Shown: positions 1 to 7,337 of the stretch, piece after piece
Numbering within the stretch: the stretch's first letter is position 1
How the letters are laid out: every line of letters starts with the position of its first letter
Virus record (IMG/VR): IMGVR_UViG_3300013233_000298
Span: 1 to 36,640 of that record
Direction: 5' to 3' (one strand)
Source: a virus
Length of the DNA stretch: 36,640 nt
Program-made: the position numbers and the translations under genes
The notes under the pieces: generated by a model
What the model was told of the DNA's origin: nothing
Databases searched by the model: none
The model's input: the letters and a program-made list of their open reading frames with translations, nothing else

Positions 1-71
1 CAGAGCTAACCAAGTTAATTTGGGAAGATGATGATTTTCAAGTTGAAGTAAATTCAATTCAGGTTGTATAA
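1..71 (+). CDS. 3' end of hypothetical protein (rest at 36197-36472)
   Basis: This is the last 23 codons and TAA stop of the 91-aa gene that is complete at 36197-36472. It is present here only because the window ends overlap. It has no identity of its own. Confidence 0.9.
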   Translation, partial: ELTKLIWEDDDFQVEVNSIQVV

Positions 72-239
72 AAAAAGGAGAATATTATGAAGAAGATTAA
101 AGTGGATGCATTTCAAACGTCAGATGGTGAACAATTCGATAATGAGGTTGATGCGATGAAGCATGAAACAATCTTGGAGAATGCCCCAGCCATTGAACGA
201 TATATTGCTACGATTGAAAATAAGCGGACAAAGGCAACT
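1..239. repeat. Terminal direct repeat, left copy
   Basis: These 239 bases are identical to 36402-36640, the other end of the window. The repeat starts inside one gene and ends inside the next (the 91-aa gene and the 77-aa gene), so it does not look like a purpose-built intergenic terminal repeat. It most simply shows that the sequence closes into a 36,401-bp circle, as expected for an assembly of a circularly permuted or circular genome. A true short direct terminal repeat of the T7 kind cannot be excluded from sequence alone. Confidence 0.95.
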
Positions 240-320
240 ATTCAACGTCATATCGAGGCATACTTGCTATTAGCTGTAGAGAGCAATGAAGCCGAAAGTG
301 AAGTGGTAGTATCAGAATAG
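87..320 (+). CDS. Small hypothetical early phage protein (77 aa)
   Basis: A strong ribosome binding site (AAAAAAGGAG at 70-79) lies 7 nt before the ATG. The protein is small and soluble, with a lysine-rich N-terminus that reads KKIKVDAFQTSDGEQF. This looks like the short 'xAFQTSDGxxFDxExxAxxHE' proteins common in phage early regions, for which I know no function. The rest is a charged amphipathic helix, possibly coiled coil, with an acidic C-terminus. A partial second copy is at 36488-36640 because of the terminal repeat. Confidence 0.8.
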   Translation: MKKIKVDAFQTSDGEQFDNEVDAMKHETILENAPAIERYIATIENKRTKATIQRHIEAYLLLAVESNEAESEVVVSE

Positions 321-348
321 AATAAAAACGTCTTACAAGCGATTTTAG

Positions 349-381
349 ACAGCATGGCATCGAAGGGTGCTGTGCTTTTTT
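349..381 (+). terminator. Possible Rho-independent terminator
   Basis: A 6-bp stem (ACAGCA at 349-354 with TGCTGT at 368-373) closes a 13-nt loop, and six T residues follow at 376-381. It sits in the short gap between the 77-aa gene and the next gene. The loop is large and the stem short, so termination may be partial. Confidence 0.4.
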
Positions 382-407
382 ATGCCATATATAAAAGGAT
401 GGAATAC

Positions 408-749
408 ATGGATAATTTGAATAGATATAAATCAAAGGCTGAAAATAATTCATTATTACACCAAAGCAACTTGGTCAATGAGTTCTCTAAATTCTTAGTT
501 GATAATGATTTTACTGGTGAAGATATATTGTCGGAATATGAATATATCAAGAACAGTCCAACAATCCCTATCGCACAGCGTAGCGTTCATCTATGGGTAT
601 GGGTTCAAGAGCGTATAGAAACATTGAATGAAGCCGCTGAAGAAGCCTTAAACGAGTCGCAGCTATGCGATGCATGCAATGGTAGCGGCGAAGGTTGCGC
701 GGACGGTACACGATGCGCTGTATGTGGAGGAACGGGGGCTGAACAATGA
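408..749 (+). CDS. Hypothetical protein with C-terminal DnaJ-like CxxCxGxG repeats (113 aa)
   Basis: I chose the ATG at 408, which has AAAAGG 10 nt upstream. In-frame ATGs at 354 and 399 lie in the preceding terminator-like region or too close to that site. The first ~85 residues are charged and helical with no recognised domain. The C-terminus has two cysteine clusters, CDACNGSG and CAVCGGTG, of the CxxCxGxG type found in the DnaJ zinc finger, so one Zn ion is probably bound. No J domain is present, so this is not a chaperone of the DnaJ type. The stop overlaps the next ATG (ATGA). Confidence 0.7.
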   Translation: MDNLNRYKSKAENNSLLHQSNLVNEFSKFLVDNDFTGEDILSEYEYIKNSPTIPIAQRSVHLWVWVQERIETLNEAAEEALNESQLCDACNGSGEGCADGTRCAVCGGTGAEQ

Positions 750-880
750 AACTATTGGGAGGAACGCGAATCAACGGAACATGGCGCAAGAGATATGCCA
801 GCAATGATTTTATCCTAGAAATTGAAATAGACGCATTGGGCAATCGTGTTGTAAAATGGTTTACGCGGAAGGTTGTATGA
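746..880 (+). CDS. Small hypothetical protein (44 aa)
   Basis: The start ATG overlaps the TGA of the preceding gene, and its own TGA overlaps the next ATG, a typical translational-coupling layout. The peptide begins MKLLGGTRINGTWRKRY, is basic and has alternating hydrophobic residues suggesting a small beta fold. No family recognised. Support is from position in the overlapping gene chain rather than from homology. Confidence 0.55.
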   Translation: MKLLGGTRINGTWRKRYASNDFILEIEIDALGNRVVKWFTRKVV

Positions 881-975
881 GTCTTGACATAATACTTCAT
901 ATCGCTGCTCTGTTTATTATTTCTTGTTTGTTGCTTGTTGCTGCGTGGTGTTTGATTGCACCTGATGAACAATGA
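877..975 (+). CDS. Small single-span membrane peptide (32 aa)
   Basis: It starts with the ATGA overlap at 877-880 and ends in another ATGA overlap at 972-975. Nearly the whole peptide is hydrophobic (residues 5-27, including AALFIISCLLLVAAW) and would form one transmembrane helix, with a short acidic tail (PDEQ). It has the appearance of a small phage membrane peptide. Function unknown. It is short, but the four-base overlaps on both sides support it. Confidence 0.5.
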   Translation: MSLDIILHIAALFIISCLLLVAAWCLIAPDEQ

Positions 976-1487
976 TATTCTCAATGTTGCAAAAAAACGT
1001 AACACCGATACTTATTGACGATTGCATAATCAAGAAAGCACGGGGATGCAAGCGCAAGAAGAAAGACAAAAACAATGGCAAAAAAATAAACCATGAAAAC
1101 CGCGTGTATTTTCGAGCTTCAATGATTGAGCAATACAAAGCTTTCAGCGATGCAGTTTTTAATGGTGGGGCAACATATAAAAACGCGCTTGAAGCATGCT
1201 CATCCAAAACTGCATATTCACGCGACAAATTTGTTGAGCATATGTCCTCCTATAATCGCGTTGTAAAGCTTGAATTACTTGAAGGATATAAAGCCTATCC
1301 TATGCCTAAAGCATCGATTGCAAGGGATGCTACACAAGACCTACCCAACATTATGCGATGTAAAGAGCTCATTGATAAGGGAATATCAAAAACTAATGCA
1401 TACACACAGCTTGCCATGTGGCTTAAATGTCATCCTGCAACCGCGGGGGCTGTTTATCGCAAGTGGTCAAAAGGAAAGAAAAAATGA
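972..1487 (+). CDS. Basic hypothetical protein, possible DNA-binding (171 aa)
   Basis: Residues 20-42 are highly basic (CKRKKKDKNNGKK) and the C-terminus ends WSKGKKK. The C-terminal third (about 128-167) has a helix-turn-helix-like rhythm: a helix, then GISKTNAY, then a second helix and CHPATAGAVYRKW. This suggests nucleic acid binding in the early region, but no family is recognised. It is translationally coupled on both sides by 4-nt overlaps. Confidence 0.7.
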   Translation: MIFSMLQKNVTPILIDDCIIKKARGCKRKKKDKNNGKKINHENRVYFRASMIEQYKAFSDAVFNGGATYKNALEACSSKTAYSRDKFVEHMSSYNRVVKLELLEGYKAYPMPKASIARDATQDLPNIMRCKELIDKGISKTNAYTQLAMWLKCHPATAGAVYRKWSKGKKK

Positions 1488-1771
1488 ACTTTTGGAATAG
1501 TAAAGTAGGTGAAGAAATCGAAGCTCTAGCGCAAGCCATAGAGAACACGCCTTCATCATGGATTCAAGGTGAGTATTCATTTTATAACATAAACAACCCA
1601 AGCATTTCAATCTGGACTGCCAACGGATTCTTTGGTTTTAAGATTTCAGGGCAAGGTAAAGATTCGATGAACAGTAAAGAGAAAAAACGTTTAATGAAAT
1701 CTATTCGTATTTGCCTACGTAAACAAATTTTTATTGCAGCAAAAGAGGTTTTAGATAATGAAATGGAATAA
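1484..1771 (+). CDS. Hypothetical protein (95 aa)
   Basis: The ATG at 1484 overlaps the TGA of the preceding gene. A longer upstream in-frame start exists but would run deep into that gene, so I prefer the overlap start. The protein has an N-terminal helix (KVGEEIEALAQAIENT), a beta-rich middle with several aromatic residues (SIWTANGFFGFKI), and a basic C-terminal helix. No known family recognised. Its end overlaps the next gene by 14 nt. Confidence 0.65.
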   Translation: MNFWNSKVGEEIEALAQAIENTPSSWIQGEYSFYNINNPSISIWTANGFFGFKISGQGKDSMNSKEKKRLMKSIRICLRKQIFIAAKEVLDNEME

Positions 1772-1997
1772 AACACCACCACCTAAAGACATGCATCATC
1801 CGTTTATCGCTGTAGTTGAAGGCTATCCATGGGCAAGTGAGATTGCATGGAATGAGAGTGATAGGCGTTACAATTATGTCGAGCTTCAAGCAAGCCATAT
1901 AGGGGATGATGTCGATGTATGGTTTGAAAACGAACAAGTAGAAGAAGACAAGATAATTGCATGGATGCCAATGCCAGTATGGGAGGATGCGAAATGA
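1758..1997 (+). CDS. DUF551-like small hypothetical protein (79 aa)
   Basis: The layout 'KWNKTPPPKD...' at the start and '...IIAWMPMPVWED' at the end resembles the DUF551 family of short phage/prophage proteins, which typically end in 'WMPLPEPP'. Function of that family is unknown. The gene overlaps its neighbours on both sides in the same chain. The DUF551 assignment rests on pattern only. Confidence 0.7.
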   Translation: MKWNKTPPPKDMHHPFIAVVEGYPWASEIAWNESDRRYNYVELQASHIGDDVDVWFENEQVEEDKIIAWMPMPVWEDAK

Positions 1998-2101
1998 GCA
2001 AAGAATATTTTTTAGAGCGCATTAAATACCATCGTGAACAAATAAAACTTTGTGATCGTGAGCTTCGAGAGTTGGCAAATAAGGTGGTTAAGAAGAAATG
2101 A
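1994..2101 (+). CDS. Very small hypothetical protein (35 aa)
   Basis: Start and stop codons both form 4-nt ATGA overlaps with the flanking genes (1994-1997 and 2098-2101). The peptide is a single charged helix (ERIKYHREQIKLCDRELREL) with a basic tail, likely coiled coil. No family recognised. Confidence 0.5.
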   Translation: MSKEYFLERIKYHREQIKLCDRELRELANKVVKKK

Positions 2102-2523
2102 CCCTACAAGTTAAATTATTACGTAAAGATGCCATTCTACCAAGGCGTATAAACTCAACTGATGCAGGATTGGATATATTCCTATGTGAAGAAACACATA
2201 CCTGTTTTGCAGGCTGTAGAAGCGTTGCTGCCACGGGTATTGCTGTTGCCATACCCAATGGCTACTACGGAAGAATTGCACCACGTAGCGGTTTAGCGGT
2301 GCGCTATGGCGTAGATGTGCTTGCAGGTGTTGTAGATTCATCATATCGAGGTGAAATCAAAGTTGTGTTATTCAATACAGATGAACGCCCACATACATTT
2401 GTTCAAGGCGACAGGATTGCTCAACTCATTATTGAGAAGATTGCATTACCTGATGTTGTCGAGGTGGATGTATTGGATGATACAAGCCGTGGGGATGATG
2501 GGTTTGGCAGCACTGGCATATAA
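2098..2523 (+). CDS. dut: dUTP diphosphatase (dUTPase)
   Basis: Hydrolyses dUTP to dUMP and pyrophosphate, keeping uracil out of phage DNA and supplying dUMP for thymidylate synthesis. All five motifs of the trimeric dUTPase family are visible in the 141 residues: motif 1 near STDAGLDIF (20-28), motif 2 APRSGLA (61-67), motif 3 GVVDSSYRGEI (77-87) with the catalytic Asp80, motif 4 GDRIAQLII (104-112), and C-terminal motif 5 RGDDGFGSTG (131-140). Motif 5 is usually RGxGGFGSTG, so the second D is a mild variant. Length is typical. It is coupled to the preceding small gene by an ATGA overlap. Confidence 0.97.
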   Translation: MTLQVKLLRKDAILPRRINSTDAGLDIFLCEETHTCFAGCRSVAATGIAVAIPNGYYGRIAPRSGLAVRYGVDVLAGVVDSSYRGEIKVVLFNTDERPHTFVQGDRIAQLIIEKIALPDVVEVDVLDDTSRGDDGFGSTGI

Positions 2524-2548
2524 CAAGAAATATAAAGAGGTATAAATA

Positions 2549-2836
2549 ATGGACATCGACAAAACATTAAAAGAACGTGGAAAACGCTATGGGGATTTTG
2601 AAGGGCATGCAGCAATTACACAAATGCTCAAATCTGCCATGAAGTCGCATAGGCATGGTGCAGGTTGGGAAACATTAAGCCTAAGCCAGAAGGAATCTAT
2701 GGAAATGATTGCTCATAAAATGGGGCGTATCCTCAATGGCGACCCTGACTATGCGGATTCATGGCATGACATCGCAGGTTATTCGAAGCTCATTGAAGAT
2801 GAGTTATACGCTAAAAAGATTGACCGACCTGAATAG
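2549..2836 (+). CDS. DUF6378-like phage protein (95 aa)
   Basis: The sequence pattern 'LKERGKRYGDFEGHA', 'MEMIAHKMGRILNGDPDYAD' and 'SWHDIAGYSKL' matches the phage family I know as DUF6378, often found near nucleotide-metabolism genes such as the dUTPase just upstream. The conserved E, H and D residues in the helices recall all-alpha NTP pyrophosphohydrolases (MazG-like), but that link is inference. It is the last plus-strand gene, and its last 26 nt overlap tail-to-tail with the minus-strand tailspike gene. Confidence 0.85.
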   Translation: MDIDKTLKERGKRYGDFEGHAAITQMLKSAMKSHRHGAGWETLSLSQKESMEMIAHKMGRILNGDPDYADSWHDIAGYSKLIEDELYAKKIDRPE

Positions 2837-5162
2837 GCTTCGTAGGAGCTGTAGTGGCTGCTATATCCGCTTTAGTCGCTCTAGTTGAGACAGGCGCATC
2901 AAGATAAGAAAGCTCTGAATTAGTCACAATTTTACTGGATGCAGCCCATACAGCTGTTGCTGTCATTCCTGCCAGCGTCCCCATCGTAACTTCCACGACT
3001 TGCACATCGGATGCGCCACTCAAGCCCTGCACATGGATGGCATAATAGTGTTCACCGATAGCTTGCGTCCAGTCGATTGTACCTTGATAATTGGCACTTG
3101 TACCAAGCTCAACCATCGCTGCGGCTGTTATGTAGTTTACTGGTGGGTTAGCTGTTATATCAATCACATCAAAGGTAACAGTATCAGTTGCCACGCCCTG
3201 AAACATAATCTGTGAGATAGATGTGAGTGATTCATTATGTGTGATTGCCAGCTTTGGATTTGAGACTAGGAAGTTACCTATAGCGGCAGGGTTGGTTAAG
3301 CTACCAACAGGTGTATTCCATAAGTCATTTGCTGTTACAAAGTTGGCATTGATAACCTGTACTGGTGCAGCATTATCCCAGTAACCTTGTAAGCCTAAAT
3401 CCACTGCAATAGGTGCTGGTGCCGCGCATTGGTCAATATATATGCTACCTGTAGCCGACGAGCCCTGAATCTGAATAGCTAGCAAACCATTTGCTCCACT
3501 TGTTTGAGTAGCTCCAACTACAAACTGAATCCATTGGTCTTTCGGTGCATTGGTAGGCATCGTCCAAGTCACAGGTATGATGCCTAAGCCACTCACTATC
3601 ACCTTTGGCATCATAAAGTCGTCATAAGCTGCTGTGCGCATGATATAGCCTGTCACTGCCACTGGAGCATTGTTTGGGGCAATCATCTTATAGTCGGTCT
3701 TTGATGGCGCCACCGTTCCAACATAGTCAATGCGTGTGGAAGCAACACCCTGTCTGAACACAGTGTTGTCACGATACTGTGAGCTTACTGGATAGTAGGC
3801 TTCTTGAAGTAGTGGGTTGGCGTTCCTGTTTGAAATCTTGAAAAAGAACCCATCAAGAGCGGTTGCCGCTGTATTAAGGTTGATTACCTGGTATGAGTTA
3901 TCGTAACAGTTATTAAGAACGGCGGAAGAAATTGAGCGTGGAAGATTAGCTACAATATAAAGACAACGAGAATCGTAGCCTCCATGTGCCATCGTCGTAC
4001 CAAAGATGCAGTTATTAAACGTGTGTGTTAGCCCAACACCCAGTAGGATAGGGAAGTTACAAGCATTGAAGATACAGTTATTGAACGTACCGCCCATGCA
4101 AACTGCAAGGCTTACTCCCGTATAGCAGCCAATAAACTTACAATCATTGAACACGCTTCCACGAAAGCCTTCTGACCAACTTGAAACTACGCCTGTTCTG
4201 TCGTAGTGATTACAACGAAGCTCACCACATGAAGAACTCTGTCGGATGTATATGCCGCCATTAAGATTATTATAGCTCGCACAATCCACAAAGGATTTTA
4301 TTGATGCCTCAAGGTACGTATCTATACCGTACATAGCAGAATCAGATAAGGTTATATTATCTGTTAAGCCGTAGCAATTAAGTACAGTATTGTTTCCTTG
4401 AAAGCGGAAGCCGTACTTAATGTTCCCAGAACTATTTCCACAATACTGCACTTCTAAATGATTAATTGATATTGAGTTGGAAGGAGAGGATGCACTTGTT
4501 GTAATGTTCCAATAAGCTGTCCGTCCAGCGAACCCCTTGAAGCTCACGTTCTTTGTCATATCCGATACAGCACCATTAGCCTGGTGTGCCACAGCAAAAG
4601 GCGTTGTTGTTGTGCCAACACCTGTAAGTGGGTCAATGGTTGCTATGATGAGTGCTTCATTATTCGCAAGGGTAGATTCACCATCTGTAGTGCCAAACAC
4701 CACCTTATCACCCACAAGCCATCCTGCTGCGTCTGCCACTGTAAATGCTACCGTTGCTGCTGTAACTGCTGTAGTTAGAATGGTGTTGGTTGTCTTAACT
4801 GCGCCATGAAAATAAACACGCGTTGTAGAGGAAGCTTGATTCTCCATGCCATAACGTCCAGCCCATGTTGAATCGACTACAATCGCTGCTGTGATGTTTG
4901 CAGGGATAGGGCTTGCCACAGTACCATAATCAACTGTGCCTGTGTTTATGATTGAACCATTCGCTGTGATTGAGCTGCTCACTGTACGACTTGCTTGAAG
5001 TGTTCCTGTAGGTGATATGGTCAGGGCTGCTGTAAGATGTACACCATCAACTATCACAAGGTGATTGATAGTGACGGTATCGAGCGTGGTTGGAACCACT
5101 CCCCCAACCCATGTTGTAGTCGCACTGAATAAGCCGTTGGCTGCTGAAACAATTGCTGCCAT
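2811..5162 (-). CDS. Large tailspike / receptor-binding beta-helix protein (783 aa)
   Basis: This is the last gene of the late arm. The N-terminus (TTWVGGVVPTTLDTVTINHL, then 'VIVDGVHLTAALTI') resembles the G8-type beta module of cell-surface and phage proteins. The middle (about 200-420) is rich in short N-, C-, G- and I-containing repeats such as 'FNNCIFNACNF' and 'LNNCYDN', typical of right-handed parallel beta-helix tailspikes. The remainder looks like C-terminal beta-domains. The likely role is host glycan or surface recognition, possibly with enzymatic activity. No catalytic motif could be picked out. It starts with a TAATG overlap with the small gene upstream. Confidence 0.75.
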   Translation of the reverse strand: MAAIVSAANGLFSATTTWVGGVVPTTLDTVTINHLVIVDGVHLTAALTISPTGTLQASRTVSSSITANGSIINTGTVDYGTVASPIPANITAAIVVDSTWAGRYGMENQASSTTRVYFHGAVKTTNTILTTAVTAATVAFTVADAAGWLVGDKVVFGTTDGESTLANNEALIIATIDPLTGVGTTTTPFAVAHQANGAVSDMTKNVSFKGFAGRTAYWNITTSASSPSNSISINHLEVQYCGNSSGNIKYGFRFQGNNTVLNCYGLTDNITLSDSAMYGIDTYLEASIKSFVDCASYNNLNGGIYIRQSSSCGELRCNHYDRTGVVSSWSEGFRGSVFNDCKFIGCYTGVSLAVCMGGTFNNCIFNACNFPILLGVGLTHTFNNCIFGTTMAHGGYDSRCLYIVANLPRSISSAVLNNCYDNSYQVINLNTAATALDGFFFKISNRNANPLLQEAYYPVSSQYRDNTVFRQGVASTRIDYVGTVAPSKTDYKMIAPNNAPVAVTGYIMRTAAYDDFMMPKVIVSGLGIIPVTWTMPTNAPKDQWIQFVVGATQTSGANGLLAIQIQGSSATGSIYIDQCAAPAPIAVDLGLQGYWDNAAPVQVINANFVTANDLWNTPVGSLTNPAAIGNFLVSNPKLAITHNESLTSISQIMFQGVATDTVTFDVIDITANPPVNYITAAAMVELGTSANYQGTIDWTQAIGEHYYAIHVQGLSGASDVQVVEVTMGTLAGMTATAVWAASSKIVTNSELSYLDAPVSTRATKADIAATTAPTKPIQVGQSF

Positions 5163-5332
5163 TAGATAGCCCCATTCAAAATATCGGTGATGTATTCAAG
5201 GCGTTGGCATAGCTGCCATTCTGAATGGGCATAGGCAATACACTCGGCATCGGTTGTGGCTTCAATCAAGCTGGCTTGCTCTTGCTTTAAGTCAATAATG
5301 TCCTGCGCTGTTGGTTTATTGCCTATGTACAT
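5162..5332 (-). CDS. Small hypothetical protein (56 aa)
   Basis: The ORF starts at ATG 5332, directly after the TAA of the upstream 60-aa gene, and its TAA overlaps the tailspike ATG (TAATG). It fills the only gap in this operon. The peptide is helical and acidic (DIIDLKQEQASLIEATTDAE, then SEWQLCQRLEYITDIL). No family recognised. Its position right before the tailspike would suit a chaperone or small tail accessory, but that is a guess. Confidence 0.55.
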   Translation of the reverse strand: MYIGNKPTAQDIIDLKQEQASLIEATTDAECIAYAHSEWQLCQRLEYITDILNGAI

Positions 5333-5515
5333 TTAATCACCCTCACATTTACCGTACTCATCAACCAAGTGATCAATGGTGTCTGCCTGGAATTGAACTT
5401 CAGCGCGTAACTGTCCAAGTTCAAGTAGCAAGTTAGTGTACCCGCCTACGCCACTGATAACTAGGGTGGACACCATAGCTATTGCTTTCCAGTTGTTCTT
5501 AATCCAGTCGTTCAT
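5333..5515 (-). CDS. Small membrane protein of the lysis region (60 aa)
   Basis: There is one N-terminal transmembrane helix (WKAIAMVSTLVISGVGGYTNLLL, about residues 9-31) after a short charged segment, followed by a coiled-coil-like tail ending KCEGD. It overlaps the holin-like gene by 4 nt. Small bitopic proteins beside endolysin and holin are often i-spanins or holin partners. No spanin signature (such as an outer-membrane lipobox partner) is clear, so the role is unassigned. Confidence 0.65.
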   Translation of the reverse strand: MNDWIKNNWKAIAMVSTLVISGVGGYTNLLLELGQLRAEVQFQADTIDHLVDEYGKCEGD

Positions 5516-6024
5516 TTGGCTGCTAGGTGTGCCGTCTTATCTTTTGAACCCTTGGATGATCCAAAGAAGAAATTATAAACTTGTTCGGCTTTGGAACTAA
5601 CTGCACCAAGAACAAAGCCTGTCAACGTACTGTCGAGAGGAACCTTCCCAGTCATAATCAAACCAACAACTGCAAAGAAACCACCTACTGTGAACATCGC
5701 TAATACAGGTACAACCCAAGAGTGCGTGTCAATCTGCATCTTACGTGCGGATTTCAAGCCTTCTTGATTCAAACGCTCAAGGTCAACACCAACCTTTTCC
5801 ATATCAAGTTTGAACTGATTCTCTGCTTGCTTTATTTTCAGTAGGTCTTCAGGTGTAGCGTTCTGCATAGCCTTGGCAAGTTGCTTTTCTTCATTGCCTT
5901 GTTCTGGTTCAATACCAAGAGCAGCGAGACCTGCGGATACTGCAAGCCCTGCTATGGGCGAACCTACTGCACTAGCAAGCATAGGTGCTACAGTGGCAAG
6001 TGTTTCTTTCCAGTTGAAAGACAT
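5512..6024 (-). CDS. GTA-type three-TM holin-like protein (170 aa)
   Basis: The pattern 'GSPIAGLAVSAGLAALG', an acidic helical stretch with 'ATPEDLLKIKQAENQF', then 'SARKMQIDTHSWVVPVLAMF' with two hydrophobic spans (about 105-122 and 130-148) and a final 'YNFFFGSSKGSKDK' matches the holin family known as GTA_holin_3TM. Such proteins permit endolysin access to the cell wall from the inner membrane. The endolysin gene is about 760 nt upstream in the same operon, which supports a lysis role. Confidence 0.8.
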   Translation of the reverse strand: MSFNWKETLATVAPMLASAVGSPIAGLAVSAGLAALGIEPEQGNEEKQLAKAMQNATPEDLLKIKQAENQFKLDMEKVGVDLERLNQEGLKSARKMQIDTHSWVVPVLAMFTVGGFFAVVGLIMTGKVPLDSTLTGFVLGAVSSKAEQVYNFFFGSSKGSKDKTAHLAAK

Positions 6025-6362
6025 TACGCAGACTCCCTTTGAACATAATACTCAATGCGTTCAGACACCTCAACAGTAGAAACCTTTAAGTTATAGCTAT
6101 TGGCAAGTGCAAGGATACAATCAACTTCATCACGACCATACTTGATGGATGTTGCATACGCTTCTGCTTCATATTCAAGTCGCCATTGCTTTGAGAAGTT
6201 ATACTTGAAATAGAAAGCGATAGGTTCTTTACGTTGCTGTTCAACATGTACAAGCTCATGTTGCCAATCAGCATTGTTCAGTTTACCTCTTGAGTAAATT
6301 GTACCAAATAGCGTAATGCCATTGAACCGTTTAAGTAGTAACCAAAGAATAAGCTTTTTCAT
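6024..6362 (-). CDS. Putative HExxH zinc metallopeptidase-like protein (112 aa)
   Basis: An HELVH motif (residues 35-39) and, about 25 residues on, 'EYEAEAYA' (63-70) form the HExxH...E arrangement of gluzincin-type zinc peptidases. Residues 1-15 are hydrophobic/basic (KKLILWLLLKR) and may anchor it to the membrane. The family is small and common in phages as 'hypothetical'. Being in the lysis cassette it could cut a cell-envelope or virion protein, but no substrate can be inferred. Its ATG overlaps the stop of the small gene upstream, and its stop overlaps the holin ATG. Confidence 0.65.
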   Translation of the reverse strand: MKKLILWLLLKRFNGITLFGTIYSRGKLNNADWQHELVHVEQQRKEPIAFYFKYNFSKQWRLEYEAEAYATSIKYGRDEVDCILALANSYNLKVSTVEVSERIEYYVQRESA

Positions 6363-6481
6363 TTCTTACCCTTACTTTTCATGTGCCAGTCTTGTAGGAT
6401 TTTCCCTGCTTCGCTTTGCATCTTTGGCATACTCCATAAGTTGATAGGTGGAAAAGTTAGTTTAGCCCAAGCTATTTTCAT
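6359..6481 (-). CDS. Small hypothetical protein (40 aa)
   Basis: A longer open frame starts at 6619, but its first 46 codons lie antiphase inside the Phage_gp49-type gene, so I place the start at ATG 6481. The peptide contains TFPPINLWSMPKM and a basic end (KSKGKK). Short peptides with this 'PPINLWSMP' pattern occur beside lysis genes in other phages, as I recall. It overlaps the next ATG by 4 nt. Function unknown. Confidence 0.5.
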   Translation of the reverse strand: MKIAWAKLTFPPINLWSMPKMQSEAGKILQDWHMKSKGKK

Positions 6482-6770
6482 GTATTCTTTGTTGAAGCAA
6501 GTAACTTTCAAAACCCCATATTTTATTGCGCGCATCTTCACGTGATATTTCTTGTCCGATTCTATAATCGAAATTATCTTTTGACACACATGCAGACTTA
6601 CCAAGAACCGTAAATCCATTGATTAGGGTTAGTTCGCATATCATGCACTTCCCGCTTGGTAGTACTGAATAGCTTTCACCCATGATTACTGCATCAATTT
6701 TATTTGGATTCAGTCTAGGTGCATTAAGACCTTTATCCTGTAATTTCTTTTCAATTTCTTGTTCGCTCAT
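6462..6770 (-). CDS. Phage_gp49/66-family protein (102 aa)
   Basis: The spacing of 'AVIMGESYSVLPSGKCMICELTLINGF', 'GKSACVSKDNFDYRIGQEIS' and 'ARNKIWGFESYLL' fits the small phage family Phage_gp49_66, widespread and of unknown function. AAGGAG lies 9 nt upstream of the ATG. It sits between the endolysin and the HExxH gene. The last 20 nt overlap the following small ORF. Confidence 0.85.
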   Translation of the reverse strand: MSEQEIEKKLQDKGLNAPRLNPNKIDAVIMGESYSVLPSGKCMICELTLINGFTVLGKSACVSKDNFDYRIGQEISREDARNKIWGFESYLLQQRIHENSLG

Positions 6771-6785
6771 AGTAAAGCTCCTTGA

Positions 6786-7337
6786 TTATGCCACACGATT
6801 TGTGAACCACCCATAGATAAATTTTTCGTCTTTTTCTCTGCGTTCTGCAAGCTCAACATAGAAAGCCCCCTGCAAACAATTCAACATTGATTTAAGGACG
6901 CGCATTCCTGCATCACCACGGTGATTATAATAAGACCGACAAGCTCTAACTGTAGTATTGCCACACAGCCCATCCACTAACATATCATCGTAGTATTCCT
7001 GACTATGGTTCAAAACATTAAGTGAACGCTGCAAGAACTTAATAGCTCGAAGGGTTCCCATGTTCACGCCTGTATCGGCAAGCTCGGATGCTACTTGCAG
7101 TGATAATGTAGCAATCTCATCAAGACGCATGCTGTGCCAGTACACCTTCTCGTAAATATCAAAAGCTGCAGACATGAACATATCTTTCATTTCACCGCTA
7201 TAACCGTTTGCTCGTGCCACGGCTTTGGTTATTCCATAGTTCGTTTCACCGCCGCTGTCGCTTGGGTCGTTTACATAACCACCCTCGGCACGGATAATGT
7301 TATTGATAATAGCATTCTTTGCGTGCTGTGTGTTCAA
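6786..7337 (-). CDS. Endolysin, GH108-type muramidase with C-terminal peptidoglycan-binding domain (183 aa)
   Basis: This enzyme degrades peptidoglycan at lysis. The N-terminal glycoside hydrolase 108 signature EGGYVNDPSDSGGETNYG is at residues 18-35, with Glu18 the expected catalytic residue, followed by the helical 'YEKVYWHSMRLDEI' segment. The C-terminal half (about 100-180: 'LQRSLNVL', 'DGLCGNTTVRA', 'ERREKDEKFIYGW') fits the PG_binding_3 domain. There is no signal peptide, so it should depend on a holin. Full length for the family. It is coupled to the coiled-coil membrane gene upstream by a 4-nt overlap. Confidence 0.93.
   Translation of the reverse strand: MNTQHAKNAIINNIIRAEGGYVNDPSDSGGETNYGITKAVARANGYSGEMKDMFMSAAFDIYEKVYWHSMRLDEIATLSLQVASELADTGVNMGTLRAIKFLQRSLNVLNHSQEYYDDMLVDGLCGNTTVRACRSYYNHRGDAGMRVLKSMLNCLQGAFYVELAERREKDEKFIYGWFTNRVA

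Noticed and set aside
4537-4809. Plus-strand open frames within the large tailspike gene
   Set aside because: They are alanine/valine- or cysteine-rich shadows of repetitive tailspike codons with no ribosome site.
6482-6619. Longer N-terminal extension of the 40-aa gene at 6359-6481
   Set aside because: It would be read out of phase through the conserved gp49-type gene. A start at 6481 is more economical.
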